From assembly GCF_013204885.1 (NCBI RefSeq), contig NZ_JABMKX010000003.1, positions 372,001 to 436,000 on the forward strand: a DNA stretch of 64,000 nucleotides, in the 5' to 3' direction. Numbering within the stretch: position 1 is the first letter of the stretch; every line of letters starts with the position of its first letter. The position numbers were made by a program, and so were the translations under genes. This stretch comes from Paenibacillus tritici. GTDB taxonomy: Bacteria; Bacillota; Bacilli; Paenibacillales; Paenibacillaceae. Under the pieces are notes generated by a model. That model saw only the letters and a list, made by a program, of their open reading frames with translations, was not told the DNA's origin and made no database searches. Positions 35,019-44,188 of the stretch are shown in pieces.

Positions 35019-35975
35019 ATGAAAGCGATTACCACCATGACGAAGCCGAAGCCGGGAACCCCAGCTACACGCTTCTGGGCGAAGTTCCGGCAGCAGAAAT
35101 ATCTCTATATGATGGCTGTCCCTTTTGTGCTCTGGGCGTTTGTTTTCAGCTATCTGCCGTTATGGGGGTGGATGATGGCCTTCCAGAAGTATAAGCCGGG
35201 CAAATCCTTTTTCGAGCAAAAATGGGTTGGCCTCCAGTACTTCCGGGAGCTGTTCCAGGATGAGCAATTCTTCAATGCCCTGCGCAATACCCTCGCGATG
35301 AGCATTATGGGACTGCTGGCGGGATTCATCATTCCTATCGTCTTCGCTATTCTGCTGAACGAGGTTAGACTGCAGGTGCTGAAGCGCTTTGTGCAGACGG
35401 TCTCTTATCTGCCGCACTTTGTGTCCTGGGTGGTTGCCGCCGGGATCATTACCAAGATGCTCTCCACCGACAACGGGGCTGTGAATGACCTGCTGATGGG
35501 CCTTAATATAATCAGTGAACCGATCCAGTTCATGGCGAAGGGCAACCTGTTCTGGGGGATTGTTACCGCATCGGATGTCTGGAAAGAGACCGGCTGGAAC
35601 ACCATTATCTATCTCGCCGCCATCTCGGGGATCGGACCGGAGCTGTACGAAGCCGCCAGGGTAGACGGGGCCAGCCGGCTGCAGCAGGTACGCAACATTA
35701 CACTGCCGGGCATCCGGGCGACCATTGTCATCCTGCTCATTATCTCCATCGGCCATCTCATCAGCATCGGGTTCGAGAAGCAGTTCCTGCTCGGCAACAA
35801 TCTGGTGCGTGACTATTCGCAGACCCTCGATCTGTATGCGCTGAATTACGGGCTTGGCATGGGACGGTTCTCTTTCGGAACGGCCATTAATATTTTCAAC
35901 TCCGTGGTGAGTGTGATTCTGCTCTTTACCGCCAATGGCATCTTCAAAAAAATAACCAAGGAAAGCATCATATAG
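35019..35975 (+). CDS. Carbohydrate ABC transporter permease, LplB type
   Basis: A 318-residue permease with about six membrane segments and EAA loop YEAARVDGASRLQQVRNITL. The segment VQTVSYLPHFVSWVVAAGII is typical of LplB-like members. AAGGAGGG lies 6 bases before the ATG. First of the lplB-lplC-binding protein set following the YesMN-type pair; the second permease begins 9 bases after its stop. No ATPase gene is present. The substrate is unknown; large Lpl-type importers often take up plant or host oligosaccharides. Confidence 0.94.
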   Translation: MKAITTMTKPKPGTPATRFWAKFRQQKYLYMMAVPFVLWAFVFSYLPLWGWMMAFQKYKPGKSFFEQKWVGLQYFRELFQDEQFFNALRNTLAMSIMGLLAGFIIPIVFAILLNEVRLQVLKRFVQTVSYLPHFVSWVVAAGIITKMLSTDNGAVNDLLMGLNIISEPIQFMAKGNLFWGIVTASDVWKETGWNTIIYLAAISGIGPELYEAARVDGASRLQQVRNITLPGIRATIVILLIISIGHLISIGFEKQFLLGNNLVRDYSQTLDLYALNYGLGMGRFSFGTAINIFNSVVSVILLFTANGIFKKITKESII

Positions 35976-35984
35976 GAGGCCCTT

Positions 35985-36887
35985 ATGCGAATCAAAAAAC
36001 TGGCCGCCGCATCCTGGTCGGACCGCATCTTCGATTTGGTTGTCTATCTTGCGATTACTGTGGTGACCGTTGCCACGCTGTACCCTTTTCTGAATGTGCT
36101 GGCGATTTCCTTCAATGACTCTACGGACAGCATCAAGGGCGGGATTACGATCTATCCCCGGGTGTTCACCTTCAAGAACTATGAGACGATCTTCGCCTTC
36201 TCGGGACTGATTACCGGGTTCAAAATATCCGTCCTGCGCACCCTGATCGGAACGCTGCTCGGACTCATCAGCGCCTCCATGCTGGCCTTCACCTTAAGCC
36301 GCGTGGACTTCCAGGCCCGCAGGTTCGTCTCCACCTTTCTGGCCTTGACGATGTACGTATCGGGAGGTCTGATCCCCTTCTACATCCTGATTAAGGATCT
36401 GCATATGATGGGCACCTTCAGCGTGTATGTCCTGCCGGGTCTGGTCAGCGCCTTCAACGTGTTCGTCATCCGTTCCTTCATCGACGGTCTGCCGTATGCC
36501 TTACAGGAATCCGCCAAGCTGGACGGAGCCAATGACTTCACTATCTACTGGCGTGTCATTCTGCCGCTAACCAAGCCTGCGCTGGCGACCATCGCCCTGT
36601 TCCTGGCGGTCGGCCAGTGGAATGCGTGGATTGATACCTACCTGTATAACGGCTCGAAGGACTCCCTGACCACTCTGCAGTTCGAGCTGATGAAGGTCAT
36701 TCAGAGCACCACCACCAACGCGGATAATTTCCGCGGGCGGAATATGACCGAAGTGATGGCCCAGATCTCCCCTGAATCCGTCAAAATGGCCATTACCATC
36801 GTCGTCACCGTACCTATTCTGATTGTATATCCGTTCCTGCAGCGCTATTTCGTCAAAGGCATGACGCTGGGTTCGGTCAAAAGCTAG
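35985..36887 (+). CDS. Carbohydrate ABC transporter permease, LplC type
   Basis: A 300-residue permease with EAA loop ESAKLDGANDFTIYWRVILP and the C-terminus QRYFVKGMTLGSVKS, which is diagnostic of LplC-like proteins. AGGAGG sits 5 bases before the ATG. It forms the channel with the 35019 product. About 80 bases separate it from the binding-protein gene, including a small CAGGCC/GGCCTG hairpin that may help set different expression levels. Confidence 0.94.
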   Translation: MRIKKLAAASWSDRIFDLVVYLAITVVTVATLYPFLNVLAISFNDSTDSIKGGITIYPRVFTFKNYETIFAFSGLITGFKISVLRTLIGTLLGLISASMLAFTLSRVDFQARRFVSTFLALTMYVSGGLIPFYILIKDLHMMGTFSVYVLPGLVSAFNVFVIRSFIDGLPYALQESAKLDGANDFTIYWRVILPLTKPALATIALFLAVGQWNAWIDTYLYNGSKDSLTTLQFELMKVIQSTTTNADNFRGRNMTEVMAQISPESVKMAITIVVTVPILIVYPFLQRYFVKGMTLGSVKS

Positions 36888-36966
36888 TGCGCCTTAATCA
36901 GCGGTATCCTCAGGCCCCGGCCTGTATACAATATGTTCTCACCAGACAAAGGGAGGGTTTCTATTC

Positions 36967-38718
36967 ATGACAAGAAAGACAGCGAAACCGTATGTGGTGC
37001 TGATGGTTCTGACCTTGCTGCTCAGTGTGCTGGCAGGCTGCGGCGGGGGCAACAATAACAACAAGAATACGGCTGAGAATACCGGTGCCAAAGCCACGAA
37101 CAGCGGCAACGCTACGGCAACGGCAGAGGCTACGGAGGCAGCCGAAGACTTAAGTCCCCTGACTCTGTCCTTCTTCGCGGAAGACCCCAATCCGAACTGG
37201 AACAACATGAAGGATGAGGTCAGCACCGTCATTACGCAAAAAACAGGCGTTACCCTCGATGCCGAATTCGCTGTCGGTGATCCGCAGCAGAAGATTGCGC
37301 TGATTGCAGCCGGCGGTGAATATCCCGATATTATTTCGGCCAAAGGCGATATCGGCAAGCTGGTCGATGCCGGTGCCGTCATTGACTTGACCGAGCTGAT
37401 CGACAAGCATGCCCCCAACATCAAGCGGGTGCTGGGCGAGAATCTGGCCCGGGCCAAATACACCAATGAAGACCAGTCGATCTATGCCATCCCGACCTGG
37501 GCAGCCGTGGATGAGAAGAAATTCGTGGCCGGCGGCGGCTTCGAGCTGCAGCACCGGGTGGTGAAGGAAGCCGGGTACCCGGAGATCAAGACGGTCAAGG
37601 ATTATGAGAACGTCATTAAGGCCTATCTGGAGAAGCACCCTACCGATGAGAACGGCAACAAAAACATCGGTGTATCCCTGAACGCAGACGACTGGCATAT
37701 GTACATTTCTGTAACCAACCCTGCGGTTGCGACAACAGGCGGCTCCGATGACGGTGAATATTTCATTGATCAGGAGACTCACGAAGCGATCTATCACTTC
37801 CGCCGCCCGGAGGAGAAGGAATACTTCCGCTGGCTGAACCACATGAATGATATCGGCCTGCTCGACAAGGAGAGCTTCGTACAGAAATACGACCAGTACA
37901 AAGCCAAAGTGGCAACAGGGCGCGTACTCGGCCTGATCGACCAGGACTGGGACTACAATGACGCGCAGCAGGCTCTGAAGACTGCGGGCAAATTCGAGCA
38001 GACCTACGGACACTACCCTGTCACCTTAACCGAAGAATACAAAGAAACCAGCTTCTGGCCTACCGGCTTCATGGGCGGCTATGGAATCTCAATCTCCTCC
38101 ACTAATCCTGATCCGGTCCGCACGATCAAGTTCCTGGATTACCTGGCCTCCGACGAGGGACAGATACTGAACAACTGGGGCATTGAAGGCAAACACTACA
38201 AAGTGGAGAACGGCAAACGGGTGGTGCCAGCCGAAGTTCAGGACCGCATTAACAATGATAATACCGCCTTCACCAAGGAAACAGGCATTGGCTTCTACTG
38301 GAACATGATGGTTCACTACGGCGACGGAGCCAAGGATGCTACAGGCAACTACTACACCAAGAACTTCCCTGAGCAGCTTGTGCTGGGCTATAGCGATGTT
38401 GAGAAAGAAACACTGGCGGCTTACAAAGCCACGACCTGGAAAGACCTGTTCCCCAAAGAAGAGGAATTCAAGGAAAAAGCATACGGCGCAGCCTGGAACA
38501 TTGCGATTCCCGGTGAGGATGAAGTCTCCATTCTGGGTAATAAAATGAAGGATATTACGTGGAAGCGCATCCCGCAGGCGATTCTGGCCAAACCGGCTGA
38601 ATTCGATAAAATCTGGGATGATTATATGGCCGATCTGGAGAAAGCCGGCGTTAAAAAAATGGAAGCAGGCTACACCAAATATGTGCAGGACCGTGTGGCG
38701 TTGTGGACCAGCAAATAA
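36967..38718 (+). CDS. Extracellular solute-binding lipoprotein (LplA-like)
   Basis: A 583-residue binding protein. The signal peptide MTRKTAKPYVVLMVLTLLLS ends in lipobox LAGC, followed by an Asn/Thr/Ala-rich linker. The mature part has the LplA-like features VIDLTELIDKHAPNIKRVL, YAIPTWAAVDEKKF and FLDYLASDEGQILNNWGIEG. GGGAGGG is 9 bases before the ATG. It delivers ligand to the two permeases encoded upstream and, by gene order, may inform the YesM-like kinase. A dispersed hairpin element begins about 60 bases after the stop. Confidence 0.94.
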   Translation: MTRKTAKPYVVLMVLTLLLSVLAGCGGGNNNNKNTAENTGAKATNSGNATATAEATEAAEDLSPLTLSFFAEDPNPNWNNMKDEVSTVITQKTGVTLDAEFAVGDPQQKIALIAAGGEYPDIISAKGDIGKLVDAGAVIDLTELIDKHAPNIKRVLGENLARAKYTNEDQSIYAIPTWAAVDEKKFVAGGGFELQHRVVKEAGYPEIKTVKDYENVIKAYLEKHPTDENGNKNIGVSLNADDWHMYISVTNPAVATTGGSDDGEYFIDQETHEAIYHFRRPEEKEYFRWLNHMNDIGLLDKESFVQKYDQYKAKVATGRVLGLIDQDWDYNDAQQALKTAGKFEQTYGHYPVTLTEEYKETSFWPTGFMGGYGISISSTNPDPVRTIKFLDYLASDEGQILNNWGIEGKHYKVENGKRVVPAEVQDRINNDNTAFTKETGIGFYWNMMVHYGDGAKDATGNYYTKNFPEQLVLGYSDVEKETLAAYKATTWKDLFPKEEEFKEKAYGAAWNIAIPGEDEVSILGNKMKDITWKRIPQAILAKPAEFDKIWDDYMADLEKAGVKKMEAGYTKYVQDRVALWTSK

Positions 38719-38776
38719 GGATTCATATAAGTTGAGCCTAAATGCACAGATCAAAGGAGTAGTCGCCACTGCGGAG

Positions 38777-38925
38777 ATTTTGGACTTTCGGCCGCTGTTG
38801 TTTCCAGATTTCTTGATTTATGCCGCTGTTATGCGGTGGAAATCCGGAAACTGATGATGCTTCCGAAGTGAGCTTTCCTGCGGAAAGCTTTCAGGCGGTC
38901 GCTAACGCTCCTACAGTTCCAAAAT
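38777..38925 (+). repeat. Dispersed covarying hairpin element, copy 1
   Basis: Outer arms ATTTTGGACT (38777) and AGTTCCAAAAT (38915) pair with one bulge. Inside are GGCCGC/GCGGTC, then GTTTCC (38800)/GGAAAC (38846), GATTTC/GAAATC and CCGC/GCGG. This copy has an extra side hairpin, AGCTTTCC/GGAAAGCT. Related copies lie at 46117-46224 and 56233-56340, all in the same orientation after a plus-strand stop codon. The rest of 38719-39099 holds two terminators. Confidence 0.8.
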
Positions 38926-38989
38926 CTCCTCCGCTGCTCCCTCCTTTATCTGAAGATTTATAGATCAACCTATATTTCACTACAGTAGG

Positions 38990-39022
38990 ACACCCGTGCG
39001 GGGAATTGCACGGGTGTTCTTT
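38990..39022 (+). terminator. Intrinsic terminator of the importer operon
   Basis: ACACCCGTGC and GCACGGGTGT form a perfect 10-bp stem with an 8-base loop, followed by TCTTTAATC. It lies beyond the hairpin element. Confidence 0.7.
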
Positions 39023-39039
39023 AATCATACAGCCATAAT

Positions 39040-39078
39040 AAAACAGCGAACCTCCAATGAAGGGAAGTCGCTGTTTTT
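39040..39078. terminator. Terminator of the biosynthetic operon (minus strand), possibly bidirectional
   Basis: AAAACAGCGA pairs with TCGCTGTTTT. On the minus strand the stem is followed by TTTTATTATGG. It lies 22 bases after the stop of the Gfo/Idh/MocA gene at 39100. Confidence 0.7.
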
Positions 39079-39099
39079 ACATTTTGACCCTTTGACCTC

Positions 39100-40125
39100 T
39101 TAGAGATAATTGGCTTCATAGACCCGTTGCTGCCGCGCCTCAGCCAGGATCAGGGCTTGCAGGCGCACCCTTTCCCAAGAAGCTTCCAGGTTGTCCGCCC
39201 GTTGCCCGCTCATCATCTCCGCAAATGCTTCAAGCTGGCTCACATAATAGTTCATCGGCTCGAATTCGCACAGGGTGCTTCGGTTGTCCGGGAGATCGTG
39301 CCGGATTTTGATTTTGTAGAAGCCTTTGACCGGCCGGAAGAAATCCGGGACTGTCAGGACTGTCTGATCGAAATACAGCGTATGACATGCCCGGAAAGGC
39401 AGCTCGAAGGAAGTGAGGCACTCGGCCTTCAGGCCGTTCTCATAGTCCAGCGCCGCCTGAAAGGTCCAATCGCAGCCATCCGGGCCATCGAAAGCCGACT
39501 GCGCCCTAATCCTGCTGGGCTGGAGCCCGGCAAGGGTCTGCACGAATTGCAGCCAATAACAGCCCAGATCGGCAAAAGCCCCTCCGCCCTTAGCCTGCAC
39601 ACTGCGGTAATTCCCGGCATGTCTGTTCTTCGCGGGTACAGAGATTCTTGTACTGATCCGGTGTAGAGCGCCGAATTCTCCCGAGTCCACGATGGATTTC
39701 AGCGCCTGCTGCCAAGGGTGGAAGGCAATCATCAGACCTTCGGCGAGCTTCAGATCAGCATAGCTTTGCTTCACCAGCCGTAACCGCTCCGCTTCTTCAG
39801 GATGCAGGCACATCGGCTTCTCCACCAATACATGCTTCCCCGCCTGCAACGCCCGGATGGCCCATTCTGCATGAAGCTCATTGCTGAGTGCAATATATAC
39901 GCCATCCAGATCGCCAAGCCCTAGCAGTTCATCCAGACTGCCTGCCACATAAGGAATCTGGTAAGCTTCCGCCATTGCTGCCGCTTTATAAGCGGTCCGG
40001 TTGGCGATTGCGGTAATGCTGATCTTCTTGACAGCCCGCGCAGGCTCCAGCATGGCAGGTACGGCAATGTTCGAGGCACCCAGGATACCTAGCTTGTAGA
40101 CAGGCTGTTCCCCTTCAGTCTTCAT
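39100..40125 (-). CDS. Gfo/Idh/MocA-family oxidoreductase
   Basis: A 341-residue NAD(P)-dependent sugar-type dehydrogenase. The Rossmann start KLGILGASNIAVPAMLEPAR is followed by VYIALSNELHAEWAIRAL and the catalytic-region motif GKHVLVEKPMC; the rest is the alpha/beta substrate domain. The ATG at 40125 overlaps the upstream radical SAM stop (ATGA), so it is translationally coupled as last gene of the operon. In natural-product pathways such enzymes oxidise or epimerise sugars or cyclitols. Substrate unknown. Confidence 0.9.
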   Translation of the reverse strand: MKTEGEQPVYKLGILGASNIAVPAMLEPARAVKKISITAIANRTAYKAAAMAEAYQIPYVAGSLDELLGLGDLDGVYIALSNELHAEWAIRALQAGKHVLVEKPMCLHPEEAERLRLVKQSYADLKLAEGLMIAFHPWQQALKSIVDSGEFGALHRISTRISVPAKNRHAGNYRSVQAKGGGAFADLGCYWLQFVQTLAGLQPSRIRAQSAFDGPDGCDWTFQAALDYENGLKAECLTSFELPFRACHTLYFDQTVLTVPDFFRPVKGFYKIKIRHDLPDNRSTLCEFEPMNYYVSQLEAFAEMMSGQRADNLEASWERVRLQALILAEARQQRVYEANYL

Positions 40126-41315
40126 ACATGTGTCAGCGCAGCATAGGTGTTCAGATACAGCACATTGCATTTGGAGCAGGCCGGTGACAGCCCTTCATCC
40201 AGAATCCGCCGCAGCCTGTCGTAGCGCGCAGAGTTCCATATTTCTGTCAGCGAGTACTCCTTCACATTACCAATGGCCAGCTCGCCAAAAAATTTGCAGG
40301 CACTCACCATGCCATTCGGTGCAATATCCACCCGGGTGCTGAGTGCGAGACATTTGGACGTACTGCGGGATTTCATCGGCTTACCGGCTACAAAATCCTC
40401 GATTTCATCAAAATCAAGCCCCGGCTGGTAACGAATCCGGGTATTATGCCAGGTGTTGCTGTTGATCCGTCTCAGGTCTTCGGTCAGCCTGGAGATGTTC
40501 TCCGGCTTGATGTGGTATTTGAAGGCATGCCAGCTGCTCCGGTGATCCGGCGGAAGCTCCGCCAGCCACTGAAAGTGCTCATCGTAGAAGCGGTCCATCG
40601 CAAAACTCGTTTCCTCAGAGATATACCACGGGAAGCAGAGCAGGACCAGATCCACACCCTTTTGTTCAAAAAACTCCACCAGCTCATACAACCGCCCAAT
40701 CATGTTGTCATTAATCACATTGTGCACCGAGATCCGGCCGCGGAAGCGGCCTTGCTCGCGCAGCTCCAGCAGCCGTTCAACACTCTTGACCACCTTATTA
40801 AAGGACCCTTTGCCGCGCAGGAAATCATGCTCCTCCTCGAACCCTTCAATGGGGATCAGCAGCTCCAGATTATCGGAGATGGCGCACAGCTCCTCTTCAA
40901 ACTTAGGAATCATATAGGCATTGGTGCAGATCGTGGTATCCCGGGGATGCTCCCTCAGCAGCTCCAGAATCTCCTTGGCATTCCGGTGGAACAGCGGCTC
41001 GCCCCCCCACAAGTACAGACGGGACTGGGCTTCATCTGTCTCCTCCAGCAGCCGCTGAATCATACCCAGATCCATATCCAGGTTCTGCTCGTCGGCGTCC
41101 ATATCATGATGGTAGCCGGATTCATTCCACTGATAGCAATGCTTGCAGCGGAGATTACAGCGGTTGGTCAGCTTCAGGGACATAATCTCCGGCATGACAG
41201 TTTTGAAGCCGGGGTCCAGCTTGCGCTCTCTGTGCGGAACTACGACGTTCTTAATGGTACGCTTCAAGGCCTCGAAGGACTTGGCATCAAGGTTCACTTT
41301 ACTGGTTGGCTGCAT
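40122..41315 (-). CDS. Radical SAM protein with SPASM-like C-terminus
   Basis: A 397-residue radical SAM enzyme. CNLRCKHC (Cys53, Cys57, Cys60) is the CX3CX2C motif for the SAM-binding [4Fe-4S] cluster; YLWGGEPLFH is the family's GGEP-type motif. The C-terminal end has spaced cysteines (SKCLALSTRVDIAPNGMVSA, then CKFFGE and PACSKC), a SPASM-like region that would carry auxiliary clusters. The start overlaps the glycosyltransferase stop (TAATG). No short precursor-peptide gene was seen nearby, so it may modify a carrier-bound or small-molecule substrate rather than a RiPP; this is inference. Confidence 0.9.
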   Translation of the reverse strand: MQPTSKVNLDAKSFEALKRTIKNVVVPHRERKLDPGFKTVMPEIMSLKLTNRCNLRCKHCYQWNESGYHHDMDADEQNLDMDLGMIQRLLEETDEAQSRLYLWGGEPLFHRNAKEILELLREHPRDTTICTNAYMIPKFEEELCAISDNLELLIPIEGFEEEHDFLRGKGSFNKVVKSVERLLELREQGRFRGRISVHNVINDNMIGRLYELVEFFEQKGVDLVLLCFPWYISEETSFAMDRFYDEHFQWLAELPPDHRSSWHAFKYHIKPENISRLTEDLRRINSNTWHNTRIRYQPGLDFDEIEDFVAGKPMKSRSTSKCLALSTRVDIAPNGMVSACKFFGELAIGNVKEYSLTEIWNSARYDRLRRILDEGLSPACSKCNVLYLNTYAALTHV

Positions 41316-42436
41316 TAGCGTCTCCCTTCCGCTGCGGATAATAGCTCCGCATAACTTGACGTATAATCCGGATATTGGCCTCTGGCCGACCGGAGGTTGT
41401 CCGACAGCTTGCGCAATTCATCATAATCATAGCCGCTCCCGGCCCAATCCCCGTAACGGATGCCGTAACCAAGCTCCACCCACAGATCACTGTTGATCTT
41501 CTCATGCGGGCCAAAGGGGTCCAGCAGCACCAGCGGGGTACCCGAAGCAAGTGAATCAATCAGTGCGCCGCCTCCCGGCTTGCTGATCACGGCGGATGCC
41601 TGCCGGATCACTCCGTACATCCCGTCCTGATAGTTACGGCTGGGCGGGAAGCTCCCTGCCCCGGTGCCGGTCACCTCGGCAAAAGGCGGGAAGGTGTACT
41701 TCCCGTTACTGTCACGTTGCCAGGTCCGCCACTGCGGGTCATTCATATAATAACGCCGCCCGCGGACGGCCTGCCCAATCTCCTGAACGCTGTAAGCGGC
41801 GATGTCCAGTTCATAGCCTGCCGACTCCAGGGCATCGAACTTCTCGCGGAAGGTTCCGATACCCCAGCCTCCGCCATGAACCACCAGCCTCCCGTTCCTG
41901 GCCGCAGCGGGCAGCGGTTCCGCAGGCTCGGCATCAATGCTGTACAGGATCTCACGTGCCGCGGGATCATACATGCTCACTTCACGGTAGCCTTCCGCGT
42001 AACCGGGGTTCAGCTTGCGCAGATTCTTCCAGGATGGCGACAGGTCGGCATCAATATACAGCAAATCCGCATACACAGGCATCCCGGCAATCTCGCGGTA
42101 CCTGTCCATCACATGGACCCAGTGCCCGGACAATACGATGAAATGCTGTCTTTGCTCCTGCTTCCATTGCCGGAACAAGCGTTCAACGGCGGCGGGATCC
42201 AGGCTGCTGCGGATATCGGAGGGTATTTTCTGTGAGGTCAAGGCTACGGCAAAGCTCTGCTGGTACGCTTTGCGGTTGTCGTCCGTCCGCTTTTTTTTGC
42301 TGTCAGGCATTAGGCTCTCAAAGACTTCAATCTCCGCCTGGATGCCAAGGGCTGTGAATTTCCGTTCCATCAGCAGGCCGGGGACATAGAAGCCCAGTCC
42401 AAACCCGGAGCATAGAATAGTCACGGTGTTATTCAT
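41315..42436 (-). CDS. Glycosyltransferase-like protein (MGT/GT28-like)
   Basis: A 373-residue protein with a GT-B-like layout: an N-terminal glycine-rich strand-loop (VTILCSGFGLGFYVPGLLME) and a C-terminal nucleotide-sugar region (VISKPGGGALIDSLASGTPL, then VLLDPFGPHE), resembling macrolide-type and MurG-like transferases. The frame continues upstream to 42592 within the preceding gene, but ATG 42436 has AAAGGA about 9 bases before it. It sits 16 bases after the ATP-grasp gene. It may attach a sugar to the operon's product; donor and acceptor are unknown. Confidence 0.78.
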   Translation of the reverse strand: MNNTVTILCSGFGLGFYVPGLLMERKFTALGIQAEIEVFESLMPDSKKKRTDDNRKAYQQSFAVALTSQKIPSDIRSSLDPAAVERLFRQWKQEQRQHFIVLSGHWVHVMDRYREIAGMPVYADLLYIDADLSPSWKNLRKLNPGYAEGYREVSMYDPAAREILYSIDAEPAEPLPAAARNGRLVVHGGGWGIGTFREKFDALESAGYELDIAAYSVQEIGQAVRGRRYYMNDPQWRTWQRDSNGKYTFPPFAEVTGTGAGSFPPSRNYQDGMYGVIRQASAVISKPGGGALIDSLASGTPLVLLDPFGPHEKINSDLWVELGYGIRYGDWAGSGYDYDELRKLSDNLRSARGQYPDYTSSYAELLSAAEGRR

Positions 42437-42452
42437 GGGAGGGTTCCTTTCT

Positions 42453-43793
42453 TTATCGCAGTATTGTGTAACCGGTGCGCAAAAGAGATTCATCCAGCGT
42501 GCGGGTGAGCCAACGTTTGCTGTCCTCATTCCGGTAGGCGAGTGCTGCATACAGCTTGCCCTTAGTGGAACCGGTAGCGCGGGAGGGGTCAAGCGGCTGG
42601 AGTGCCGATGAGGTCAAGGGAATCACCCCTTCGCCCTGGTCCAGTGTAAATAAGCTGCCGTTCTCCTCCATCCGCTGCAGCAGTTCCGCATAATGAACCT
42701 TGCCCATAGCGGCCAGGGGTACCTGTACCAGACAGGTGTACATCCCCTCCTGCTTCAGACGGCGGTCCACATGATGCTTAATCAGGCTCATCGACTTGCG
42801 GGCATTGATCTCTACCAGCGGCTCCAGGCTTCCGTCGCGCAGCACCATGGAGTCTACGCACACATCACCGTAATAACCGTCGGCATACAGCTCGCGTCCT
42901 ATGCTGTGCATGGTCTCCCAGTATCCTTCCCGGTCCAGCTTCTCAAGCAGAGACGGCCCGGGAGAATGGGACTCCCCGAAGGCAAAGCCCTGGTTCACCA
43001 GTTGCTGAACGGACAATATGGAGATCCGGCCTTCGGAGTCAATATGAAATTGGCAGGAGAAGTCTGTCTCCCGGTCCAGCAGGGGCTCGAGGACAAACCG
43101 GATTCTTTTCCCCTGGTTCCGGCTGGACTCCAGATACCCGGCCATTCTCCGCAGCATCCGCTCAGAGTCTACGAGCTGATTGCCTTTGCCGGATACCCCG
43201 TACTCGTCCTTGATCAGAAAGGCCCCCTTCTCAAGCAGCGCTGCTCCCGATTGCAGCAGCTCCTCCATACTACGGACCACATGAGCAATATTCGGCAGCT
43301 GCAGCCTGTCCCGCATGGCCGCAGAGTAGGTTTTGGTGTTGACTGCGCGTACAGTCTCTTCATCCGGGAGAACGGGCAGAAGCTTGTACCGCCTTACGGC
43401 CTCATACGTTCCGGGAAGCACAGCAAAGGGTTCAAGCAGCGATCCTGGCGGAATTAACCCGCTTAGCTCCGGTCCAGGGTTCAACCTGCCCAGCAGTTCA
43501 AATACATTCAGTTCGTCCAGTCCTGTACCGGGTTCCTCTGCTCCCAGGGTCATTGGATGGAGATTGGTCCGGAAAGAGTAGCCAAGCGATTGCAGATAGT
43601 CATATTGAGCCTGGTCCATCCCATGGCGGGTTAGAAGAATATCGCCGTTTCCGCAGAAGGCAAACAGCATTTCATCCATGGCCTGTACGATCCCCAGTGC
43701 CTTCGCATCAGGAATGGCCGGCAGGGAAGCCAGGTCCTCCTCCCGCCAGTACCGTTCCGATTCCAGACTGCCGCAGTGCACAGCGTTCTTCAT
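42453..43793 (-). CDS. ATP-grasp ligase, candidate amino acid:ACP ligase (BtrJ-like role)
   Basis: A 446-residue protein with an ATP-grasp core in its second half: GAFLIKDEYGVSGKGNQLV is the ATP-binding strand and glycine loop, RIRFVLEPLLDRETDFSCQF follows, and GSLEPLVEINARKSMSLIKH carries the metal-binding Glu and Asn. Its ATG overlaps the stop of the acyl carrier protein gene (ATGA), so the two are made together. In butirosin synthesis the ATP-grasp enzyme BtrJ loads glutamate on the ACP BtrI; an equivalent role is inferred from fold and linkage, not demonstrated. Confidence 0.82.
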   Translation of the reverse strand: MKNAVHCGSLESERYWREEDLASLPAIPDAKALGIVQAMDEMLFAFCGNGDILLTRHGMDQAQYDYLQSLGYSFRTNLHPMTLGAEEPGTGLDELNVFELLGRLNPGPELSGLIPPGSLLEPFAVLPGTYEAVRRYKLLPVLPDEETVRAVNTKTYSAAMRDRLQLPNIAHVVRSMEELLQSGAALLEKGAFLIKDEYGVSGKGNQLVDSERMLRRMAGYLESSRNQGKRIRFVLEPLLDRETDFSCQFHIDSEGRISILSVQQLVNQGFAFGESHSPGPSLLEKLDREGYWETMHSIGRELYADGYYGDVCVDSMVLRDGSLEPLVEINARKSMSLIKHHVDRRLKQEGMYTCLVQVPLAAMGKVHYAELLQRMEENGSLFTLDQGEGVIPLTSSALQPLDPSRATGSTKGKLYAALAYRNEDSKRWLTRTLDESLLRTGYTILR

Positions 43794-44032
43794 TGTACGG
43801 CAAGCCCGGCCACATAAGCCGAGAACCGGTCAACGGATTTCAAATGTTCAAGATCAAAGGTATCGAAATCTACTTCTACATTGAATTCGTCCTCGACTCT
43901 CAGAATAAAATTGATGATTTGCAGCGAATCAAGTGCGGCGTCCAGCGTCAGATCGGAAGCTCCGCTCAGCGTCTGAAGCAGGCCCGGCTCCTCCTTGATT
44001 TCTGCGATAATCTCAATGACCTTCTGCTGCAT
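43790..44032 (-). CDS. Stand-alone acyl carrier protein
   Basis: An 80-residue four-helix carrier protein. The site LDAALDSLQIINFILRVEDE contains Ser36 after Asp, where a 4'-phosphopantetheine arm would be attached; acidic helix II follows, then a C-terminal helix (LEHLKSVDRFSAYVAGL). The ATG at 44032 has AAAGGGG 8 bases before it; an upstream in-frame ATG at 44056 contains that site and is not used. First gene of a five-gene coupled operon. It differs in context from fatty-acid AcpP: no fab genes adjoin. Confidence 0.92.
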   Translation of the reverse strand: MQQKVIEIIAEIKEEPGLLQTLSGASDLTLDAALDSLQIINFILRVEDEFNVEVDFDTFDLEHLKSVDRFSAYVAGLAVQ

Positions 44033-44107
44033 GTGAATACCCCTTTCAGTAGGCATAATTGGAATGAATAAGATGAATATACCAAATCCCTAACTGTTAA
44101 TATATGG

Positions 44108-44136
44108 TTGAATGCGCCAAAATATTGAGATATACT
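44108..44136 (+). promoter_or_regulatory. Promoter of the AraC/BtrH-like operon
   Basis: TTGAAT (44108-44113) and TATACT (44131-44136) are 17 bases apart. The divergent operon's promoter must lie in the same 156-base gap (44033-44188); only weak boxes (TTAACA, TATATT) were seen for it. Confidence 0.6.
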
Positions 44137-44188
44137 AGGATGGGTTCCAGGTACACACCCTGAGGAAGCAGGAAACGGAGGTTTGTTT

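Noticed and set aside
36921-36932. CTGTATACAA resembling the GntR operator before the 36967 binding-protein gene
   Set aside because: It lacks the outer palindromic bases and lies far from uronate genes; a chance match is likely.
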